NCBI RefSeq assembly: GCF_024171945.1
Contig: NZ_JAMTCR010000007.1
Location: forward strand, 186,001-250,000
DNA: 64,000 bases
Reading direction: 5' to 3'
Source: Actinokineospora globicatena
Lineage (GTDB): Bacteria > Actinomycetota > Actinomycetes > Mycobacteriales > Pseudonocardiaceae
This document shows positions 25,379 through 34,900 of the stretch, in pieces (positions within the stretch are counted from its first letter, which is position 1; the number at the start of each line of letters is the position of its first letter). Below the pieces are notes generated by a model. That model saw only the letters and a program-made list of their open reading frames with translations, did no database searches and was not told the DNA's origin. The position numbers and the translations under genes are program-made.

Positions 25379-25807
25379 CTAGGCGGCCACCACCAGCGTC
25401 GGCGCCAGGTCCAGCCCCTCAAGGCCGGTCGGGACGCGCAGTGACGGCGGCTCGGTGAGGCCCACCGGCTCGCCCCGGCGCATCGCCGCGACGAACCTGG
25501 CCACCTCCACCGACGCGGGGACGGCGGTGCCACCGAGGTAGCGCAGCACGATGAGGTCCTCGCCGGAGTGCGTCTCCACCGCGATCGCCCAGCCGGAGCG
25601 CTCGTCCCAGAGCAGGGCCACGTCCCGTCCGGGGTGGCTGCGCAGGCGCGTGTCGAGCGCCACGTAGGCCGACACGGGGGTGTCCAGGTCGACGGTGACC
25701 GATTCCAGGCCCACCCCGACCTCGCCTGCGACCTCGCCCAGGTAGGCGCGCAGGGCGCGGTGGGCCGGGTGCTGGTAGCCGAGGGAGAACTCAAGGACCG
25801 CGCTCAC
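25379..25807 (-). CDS. DUF6292-like protein
   Basis: A protein of 142 residues starting with GTG at 25807. The core ALRAYLGEVAGEVGVGLESV followed by VDLDTPVSAYVALDTRL and ALLWDERSGWAIAVETHSGE fits DUF6292, an actinobacterial family of unknown function, as I remember it. It has no signal peptide or membrane segment. It is the next gene after the 3687-residue papain-fold protein on the same strand, with a 129-bp gap, the place where an immunity protein would be expected. That role is only positional inference. Confidence 0.6.
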   Translation of the reverse strand: MSAVLEFSLGYQHPAHRALRAYLGEVAGEVGVGLESVTVDLDTPVSAYVALDTRLRSHPGRDVALLWDERSGWAIAVETHSGEDLIVLRYLGGTAVPASVEVARFVAAMRRGEPVGLTEPPSLRVPTGLEGLDLAPTLVVAA

Positions 25808-25936
25808 GGAAGTAGCCCTTTCTCACTGCGGTGCTCCGCGTCGTGGTGACGCCGTCCCCGACATTCCCCGATCGAGCCGATCTCATGCACCGTCCCGGCG
25901 GGATCACCCGAGACGTGATCTTCGCGACGGCGGCCG

Positions 25937-28900
25937 TCAGACGTCCCGCCGCTCCTCGGTGCCGTCGGTGTAGGCGAAGACGCCCTCCTCGACCGGCAGC
26001 GGGCGGCCCTTCGGCGGGAACTCCAACACCTGGGGCGCCTCCGCGTCGGCGCCGATGACCAGGGCGAAGATGCTCCGGCCCAGGACGTAGGCGGCGAGCT
26101 CGGCGACGAACCCGGGATCGGCGGGGCCGTGGGAGACCAGGTGGTACTTGGGGCCGTGCGGGACCAGGGTGTAGGTGGTGCCGCGGATGGTGATGACGTC
26201 GTTGGCGGCCGCCAGGGAGCGCATCCGCTGGATGTCCACGTTGCGCAGGTGCAGGGACAGGGCCTCGGCGTGCGCCTTGGTCTCGGCGGGGGCGTCGTCG
26301 ACGACCTCGAGCAGGGTGTCGAGTTCCTGGCCGACCTCGTCGACGTGCGCCGACCAGTCCGGGGTGGTCATCGCGGCGGTGCTGGCGTAGTCGGCGGCGA
26401 TGCCGGTCGGGAGCCCGGTCGGTAAGCCGGGGGTGGTCGGGGCGCCGGGGATGAACTGGTTGTTCGCGTCGAGCGGGATCGCGTGGACGCGGCCGACACC
26501 GGGCAACGCGTCCGGGGTGGCGGGCACGATCGTGCCCTGCTGGGGGTCGACCAGGGACACGGTGCCGTGGTGGTTGACCACGTTCCAGGCGTGGCCGCGA
26601 CCGCCGTTGGCGCCGAAGGCGATCAGCATGGCGTCGGCGCCGTGGCCCGCGCGGGTGACCCGCTCGATGACGTCGGCGAGCGCCTTGGTGCCGGTGCCGA
26701 CGAACTCGGGCGCGTACGAGGTCCACTCGGCGGCCTGGCTGACCGCGCCGCGAGGGGCCTGACCTGGGGTTCCGATGCCCGCGACCCGGGGTTCACCGTG
26801 GTAGGTCGAGTGGAACGACACGACCGCGTCGACGCAGTTGATGTCGCGGCCCGGGGCGGTGCGGTCGCCGTTGACCAGGTCGACGAACAGGGCCGGGTCG
26901 GTGAACTTGGCCCCGCTCGGCACCACCGCCTCCAGCGCCTGGACGTCCTGGCTCGACGCCGGGGTCAGGGTGTCCTGGACGCTGCGGGTACCCGGCGGCT
27001 CGGGGTGGGTGACCGGGCCGTCGTCGAACTCGAACTCCGCGCGCGAGCGCTTGGTACCCCGGGGGCCGCCGGTGTCGACGGTGGCCGGGGCCTCGGCGAC
27101 CCGGGGCGTGGTGACGTGGTCGGCCGGGTTCCACGGGCCGGTGACCTGGTCGCCCGCGTGGTTGCCGGTGTGGTTGCCGGTCGACCCGCTCCCGAGGGTC
27201 GTCATCTGGAACGACTGGGACCCCGGCGGGCCGTCGTCGCCCGGCGCGGTGGTCGTCTCCTCCTGGATGGTGCTCATCCCGCCCCGGCCGTTCGACCTGG
27301 TCCCGGCGAACGGGTTGGGCAGCGTGGAACTCGACGAGGAACTGGACGAGGAATTGCCCAGCGTGGTCGAGTTGCCGCCCTGGTTGGTGAGCACCGGGTT
27401 TGTCAGGACCGGGTTGGTCAGCACGGCGGGCGTGCCGCGGCGCAGCGGGGTCGGGGTGAAGGCGGGGATGACCGGGTCCGGCGCCACCGCGGTGCCCGCG
27501 ACATCCGGGGGCGCGGTGCGGGCGGCGACGGCGTCGGCGATGTCCTGCGGGGTGAAGGTGCTGCCCGCCGGGACGACGAAGGTGTGCGGCCGCAGGTCGA
27601 GGGCGAGCCCGGCGACGAAGTCGACCACCTGGTTCTGGGTGACGCCCGGCTCGACGCGCAACGTGCGGCCCAGGTCGTCGACCGCGCCCTGGTTGACCAC
27701 CCCGGGCGGCACGACTGCGGGGGTGCCCTGCGGGTGCAGGACCACGCCGTCGGCGACCGGGGTGAAGGCGAGACCGGCGGGCGGGGTGGTGCCCGCGGCG
27801 GTGTAGACGTCGGCGAGGGTGATCAGGCCCTCGCGCAGCGCGTCGGCCTCCCAGACCCGGACCCGGACGTCACCGGTGCTGGTGATCTTGACGGTGGACG
27901 GGACCGGTTGGCCGCCGAACCAGCTCTTGATCTTCGCCAGCAGCGCGTTGGTCCGCCGGGGCGTGGTCTGCACGTAGAACTCGGCGTTGGCGTTGAACAG
28001 GTAGGACCGGCCGCCCTGGGCGACCACGGTCAGGTCGAACGCGGCGTTGGACCACGACTCGGGCTGCGCGATACCGCTGTCGGCACCGAGGGTCGGGGTG
28101 GTCTGCAGGGTCGCGGGCGACGGGGTCAGCTTGTCGTTGGGGTCCTTCGCCGTGCCGCCGCCGAGACCGGACGCGGTGACACCGCGCGACCAGGTCACCG
28201 TGCGGGAGGACCCGGTGAGGGTGATGTCCTCGGTCTCGCGGCCGTGGTCGACCTTGCCGGGGTTGTTCAACGGCACCAGGGTGAACGACCCGGGCACGAA
28301 CCGGCCGGAGATCGACACGTCGAGCAGCTCGTCGTGGAAGGTGCGCTTGGCGCCGACGATGCCCTTGGTGGAGTACGAGCCGTCGCTGAACATCGACCAC
28401 CCGCCGTTGTGCAGGCCGGTGCCGGTGGTCAGGGTGTGCAGCGCGTACTCCGACGTGGTGCCCTTCGCGGTGTAGGGCGACGGGGTGTTGCCCGCGGTGC
28501 GGAAGGTGTTGCGCGCGACGGCGTTGCCGACCGGGACCGGCGCGTTCGACGTCTGCGCGTAGGCGACCTCGCGGATCGCCTTGGCGGTGTCGGAACCCAG
28601 CGACTCCAGGTGCCACATGGAATCGGGGTTGAGCACCTGCTGCTGGACGAAGTTGGGGTCGGTCGGCGGCAAGGTGAGTGGGTTGGCGGTCAACACGTCG
28701 AACGTCGGCGCGGTGGTCGGCGCGGTCATCGCGGGCGCGGACCCCGGCTTGGGCGCGACCAGGTCGACCGAGCCGTGCGTGGTGACCGGCGTGGTGGCCA
28801 TGTTGTCGCGGTTGAAGTGCCGGGCCGCGGTAAGCGTCAACGCGTCCGCCGCGGGGTTGGCGACGCGCACCCGGGAGATCTCCAGCGCGTAGGTGACGTC

Positions 28901-31900
28901 GTGGGTCGAGCGGTCGAGCTGCTCGAAGGTCTCCAGCCGCATCGGCTTGAGGGTCTTGCTGCCGGGCAACGTCTCCGACTCCGAGACCTGCCTGCCGACG
29001 CCGAGCAGCGCGCCGATGTTGCCCGCGGTGGCACCGGGCTCGACGTTGCCCTGGGCGTCCTTGGGCGCGGCCTTGCGGTGCACCAGGTCGTTCTGCAGAC
29101 CCGCGGCCAGGCTGTAGGAACTGGTCTCCTGGGCGGCGTCGGTGGTGGTGATGTAGGAGTACGTGGTCTGCGAGTTCGGCGTCAGCGCGTTGTTGGGCAG
29201 CGCGGGGCGGGCCGGGACACCCGGGGCGTGCTGGGTGGGCACCGAGCTGATCCGGACGTCGACCACGTCGGCGTAGAACGGGTCGTTGTTCGGGATGGAG
29301 ATCACGCCGGTGTCGGCGAGCACGTCGCGCAGCGAGATCTGCCCGCGCGGGCTGGAGAGCAGCTCGGTGATCCGCTCCACCACGTCGTCCTGCCACTTGC
29401 CGGTGACGCCGATCTGGTCGAGCCGGGCCCGGACGTCGCGCAACGGGTCCGGACCGTGCAGGCGCGAGTTGAACACCGTGGTCGTGCCGTGCGAGGCGTA
29501 GCCGTTGTAGGCCGGGTTGGTCGGGTCGGTGATCAGGTGCTGGGTGGTGCCGGTCGCGGCGGGCGGGGCCGGGAGCACCGCCTGGACCTCGGGCGGGATC
29601 GGCAACCCGGCCTGGGTGAGCAGCTCGGCGGCGGTGGTGGCCGGGAGCTGCACGAGCACGCCGTCCGGTTCGTCGACGGTGACCGAGAGGGACTCCGCCT
29701 GCGAGGTCTTGACGGAGTTCCGGATGTTGACGTCGCCGGTGTAGGTGTAGCGGACGTCCATCGTCATCCAGACGGTCGGACCCTTGTAGTTGTAGAGCTG
29801 GCGGCCGCCGGGGGTGAGCTCGTCGACCTTGCCCTTGCCCCAGCGCTTGTTGCCGCCGAAGACCAACCGGATCCGGGCGCCGAGGCTGTGGAAGCGGCGC
29901 GGGATGACGTCGACGGCGACCTCGGCCTCGACGCCGAACTGGCGGTGCTTGCTGTTGTTGACCACCAGGTCGCCGTCCTGGCGGCGCTGCAGCTGGCCGT
30001 CCTTGCGCACGTCCACCACGCGCGGCGACGAGTAGGTCGCGGTGGCGGCGATGGCGCCGTTCATGTCGGTGAGCCTGCCGGGCTCGAAGAGCTTGTGCGG
30101 TCCGGCTTTCTCCCCGTTGAGGCCCAGCACCGCGGCGCCGCGCCTGCCGACCTGGGAGACGAAACCGCGGATGGCGTCGGCGGCGGTCGTTCCCGGCTTG
30201 GTGAGGTCCGAGAGCTTGTAGCGGAACTGGCGCTGCGGGATGCCCGCGCCGCGGTTGGTCTCCGTCATGGTCCGGGTGCCCCAGGACGGCCAGGTGCCGC
30301 TCATGAACGGTGAGTTGCGGGTGACCGCCGGGGGCATGCCCGGGGGCGGGTTGACCACGGGCACGGTCTGCACGTTCTTGGCCAGGACCAGGTTGAGGCC
30401 CTCGGTCGAGTTCGAACTGACCCGCACGTGCTCGACACCCGCGAACTCGCCGAACAGCGTGGGGTCGACCACGACGGTCCCGGCGGCCTGGGCGGGCGCG
30501 GTGCCGACGTAGAGGCCCGGGGTCATCGGCGAGGGCGCCATGGGGCGGTCGGACCAGGCGAACTTGTCGACCGGCGCGGAGATGGACACCGCGTTCGGGA
30601 TGGTCTGCTTGGTCACCCTCGGATTGCCCGCCGGGACAGCGGAGTTGAGGGTGCGGGCGGTGTCGACCGAGGCGGCGGTCGGCTCGGTGAGCCGGTTCTG
30701 CGAGGACGGGCCGAAGGTCATCTTGCCGCCCATGAACACCCGGCGGAACCAGTTGGGCGCCGGGGTGTCGCGGTGCACGACCACGAGCTCCAGGGTGCCG
30801 TCGAAGCCGCGGTACTCGCCGCCGTACGCGGTGATGCGGCCGTCACGCCCGTTGGTACCGACGGCGGAGGAGCGGTTGCGCTCGTAGGTGCCGGAGATGA
30901 CGACGCGGGGCAGGCCCTGGGACGCCGTGCCGCTCGCGTTCGGGTTGCCGTTGGCGGGCTTGTCGCCGCTGAAGGTGGGCCGGACCTCGCCGCCGACACC
31001 GAGCTTGGCGTTGCGGCTCATCTGGTCGGTGCGCCTGCGCTGCGAGGTGACCTGGTCCTGCACCGTGCCCTTGACCTGCCCGGACGGGTAGCTCGCGGCG
31101 GGCGGCACGATCTGGGTGAAGATCTCCAGCTTGTGCAGCCGCCCGTCGGCGATCCAGGTGACCTCCTCGCCGCCGTGCATGGAGTTGAACAGCGCCGTCA
31201 CCGTCTTGGGGTCGGAGTCGAACTTCGCCTCCACCGCCGCCTCGCCGATGTCGTCGAGGCCGTTGGTGATGAAGGCGAGGATCTGGTCCTTGCCGGGCAC
31301 ACCGGTGATGTCGTCGGTGCCGATGACGTAAGGCTGGTTGCCCGCCGTGCGGACCTGCGTGTTGGCCGGGTCCAGGTGCGTGGGGAGAGCCAGGTTGAGC
31401 TGTCTGGCCAACGGCACCGGGACGGTGACCAGCTCGGTTACGGTGTCGTTGACCTGGTTGCCGTTAGCGGTAACGGTCAGCGGTCGGGTTACCTGGTAGA
31501 CGAGGTCCGGCTGGGAGGAGTTGCGCTCCACAGCGGACTCGTTGCCACGGCTGTACCCGCCGGTGCGGCCGCTGGAGAAGTCGGAGAACAGGCCGACGAA
31601 CCACTGCAGACCGGGGACGTCCTTGCCGACCGCGAAGGCCAGGGCGGCGGTCGCGTCGCTGCCCTTGGTGATCACCGAGGACGGGTTCACGCCGGTGCGC
31701 TGCTCGTCGACCTTGGTGGACGGGCCGACCAGGGTGATCTGCGGCGCGCCGTTGGGGGTGATGGTGACCTGGGTGCCGTTGATGGTCTCGGTGACGGAGC
31801 CGTTGTTGGGCATGTGCCGCACCTGCTGGGAGCCGAGCAGGGAGGTGATCTCCGGGCGGTGCTCGGTGGTGCCCAGCGCGGTGGCGACGCCGTCGGTGAA

Positions 31901-34900
31901 CGCGGTGGGGATGCGCACGGCGTCGGAGGTCAGCTCGGAGCGGCCGACGACGGGCAGCGGCTGCGGAGCGGGGGCGGAGGGCACCACGGCCGGGACGCGC
32001 ATACCGCCCGCGACGGTGGCGGTCGCCGGGCCGGTCGGGCCGCCGATGCGGGTGGCGACGATCTCGAAGTCGGTCTCCACCCACGGCCGGTCGCCGGTGC
32101 GCACACCCGGCCTGCTGATGTCGTTGGCGGTCATGCCCTGCGAGCGCTTGGCGGTGAACCCGGCGGAGGCGATCGGGCGCAGGAACAGGCCGCCGTCGAC
32201 GATCGGGGCCAGCGAGACGAACGGGACGCGGAAGGGCAGGTTGCTCGAGGTCGACACGGCGGACGGGTTGTGCGTGTCGTCGCGCCTGGTCTTGACGACG
32301 TCGGGGTGCGAGTTGGGCACGGCGTTGACCGTCGCCGCCTTGCGGGTGTCGCCGGGGCGCCGGGGTCGGCCGGTGAGCAGGACCTTGGCCGTGGTGCCGT
32401 CGGGCAGGTCGACGGTGATCTCGTGGCCCTGGTTGACGATGTCGCCGAGGTGGTTCTCGACGGCGGTGGCAGCCTGCTGACCCGCCCGGGCGGCCACCGC
32501 GGCGTGATCGGCGAACAGGCCGGTGACCGCGTTCGCGACGCCGGTGGTGTCGCCGAGGCGCTCCATGACGATCCGGTCGGCGAACGGGACGTCGGTGAGC
32601 AGGGTCAGGCCGCGCTCGACGTCGCCCTGCTTGGCGGCGGTCTTGACGTCGGCGGCGGCGTCCTTGGCGTTGCGGGCGGTGTTGTTCGCCGAGGTGGCCG
32701 ACGCGGTGGCGTTCTGCGCCGCCAGCTGCGCGTTGGTGCGGTGGGTGACCAGCGTGGTGTGCAGGGTGTTGACGATGTCGGCCTGCTGGTCGGCGGCCAG
32801 CTGCGCGGCGTCCGCCAGACCGCGCAGGCGCACCGCCTCGGGCCGGTCGATGCCGAGCTGGGTGGTGATCGTCCCGCGCTGCCTGCCCAGCCTGGCGATC
32901 TCGGCTTCCTGCGCGGTGATCCGCTCCTCCGCCTTGGTGATGGCGGTTTCCATGGCCTTGATCGCCGGGGACGGCTGGGTGGCCGGAGACTGCTGGGTAG
33001 CGGTCTGGGGCTGTTGGGCGGTCGAGCTCGAGCCCGCGTTGTTCTGGTTGGCCTGCTGGGCGCGGGCGGTGGCCAGGTCGCGCTTGTCCCGCGCGAGGTC
33101 GAGCTTGGCCTGGTTGACGGTGTCCTGGATGCCGTTGACGCGGGTGTCGAGCTGCCCGACCTGCTGCTCGAGGTCGCGGACACCCTGCTCGGCGGTGTTC
33201 GCGGTGGTGTTGGCGGTCTGGGCCGTGTTGTGCCGGGTGGCCTCGAGGGCGGCGGCGGTCTGGATCTGGGTCACGACGGTGGCCGCGTTCGCCAGGTGCT
33301 GCGCGACGGTCTGCTGGTGGCCCTGGGCGGCGTTGTAGTGGCCGGTGGTCAGGTTCATCTCGGTCGTGGCCGCACCCAGTCGCTGGGTCGCGGTGACCGC
33401 GGCGGTCGCGGCGGCGGTCGCGGACGCCTGCGGACCACGGGCGGCGTCGTGGGCGGCGGCCTCTTGCAGGCGCAGCGCGGCGATCTGGGCCTGGGTCTGC
33501 CTGCGGTTCTGGGTGGCCTGCAAGAGCTGGGCGCGCACCGGGGCGTTGTTGGCGGCCAGCGTGGTGAGCGCGGTCTGCCTGCCGTCGCGGGCGATGGCGG
33601 CGGCGGCCTGGTTCGCGGGGGCGGCGTTGTCGAGCAGGCGCTGCGCGTCGTCGAGCGCGATCCCGGCGGCGTCCTCGGCCTGGTCCGCCTGGTCGACCTG
33701 GCGCTGCAGGCCGCTCTCGGTCTGCACCTGGAGGTTGAGGGTGCCGATCGCGGTGTTGATCTGCGCCCGCACGCCGTTGAGGTGCTGCACCAGCGGGGTC
33801 GCCACGGCCTGGGTCGCGCCGACCGCGGCCTGGGCCTGGCGGTGCGGCTCGGCGGCGCCGTGCACCTGGGCCTGCGCGGACCGGTTGGCCTGCTCGGCGC
33901 GGCGCACCGCGAGGTCCGCCTGGTCGCGCAGGCCCTGGATGGTGGTGAGTTCCTGGTTGGCCAGGACGTTGATGTTGTTGGGCGGCCGCACGCCGAACGA
34001 GTCGCCGATGGCCTGGGGACCGGTGCTGCCCGCGTTGTCGACGGTGTCGCCGTCGACGAAGGTGCCCTCCGGGTCGAGCACGATCGCCCACACCTTGCCA
34101 GCGGGCGGGGCGGTGTCGGACCACGTGCCGTCCTGGGCGTCCACATGGGACACCTCGCCACCCTGGTTGACCACGTTCCAGGCGTGCCCGTCGGTGGCGT
34201 TGGGCGGCGTGGTGAAGACGATGGCGTCGGTCCCGTGCCCGCCGCGCCTGACCCGCTTCTCCACCTCGGCGATCGCGGCCCGGCCCTCACCGAGGTAGGC
34301 GGGCGCGTACCCGGTCCGCTCACTGGCGACACTGGTGTCGGCGCGGTTGGGACTCGCGGTGGTGGGATTCCCGCGCCACGTCGAGTGGAACGCGACGGCG
34401 GCGTTGACGCAGTTGATGACCCCGTTGGCGCTGTTGATACCGCCGACCCAGGTGCGGAAGTCCTGGAACCTCGCACTCTTGGGCTTGAACCCCGGCGCGG
34501 TCGGGGCCTCACGACGGGGGCGCTTGGCTGACGGCGGACCACCGATGACGGCGGCCTGCTGCTGGGTGGCGGAGGTGGTGACCTTGACCGGCGGGGTGGT
34601 GGTCGGCTTGGCGGGGCTGCTCGCACTGTCCGAAGTGGACTTTCGGCTCGCCGGGGGGAGCTTGGTGAGCTTCGCGGGGGGCTTGGGGGGTGTTTTGACG
34701 GGGATGGCCGACTTGGTGCCGGTGATGCCTGCCTGGGCCGCGGCGGTGACCGGTTTGGCGGTGGGGGTGGTTGGTGTGGTGGGAGCCGTGGTCTTGGCGG
34801 AGGTGGACTGCTGGGTCTGGGTGGACGACTGGGAGGTGGTCGTGGGGGTGGTGGACGGGGTGGTCGGCTTGGTGGTGGAGGTCGAGGACTGGGTCGACTG

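Noticed and set aside
26483-34531. Very long open frames on the plus strand opposite the giant papain-fold gene
   Set aside because: They have no domain pattern and consist of Gly/Arg/Val-rich sequence typical of the antisense of a high-GC gene; the minus-strand frame has clear domains throughout.
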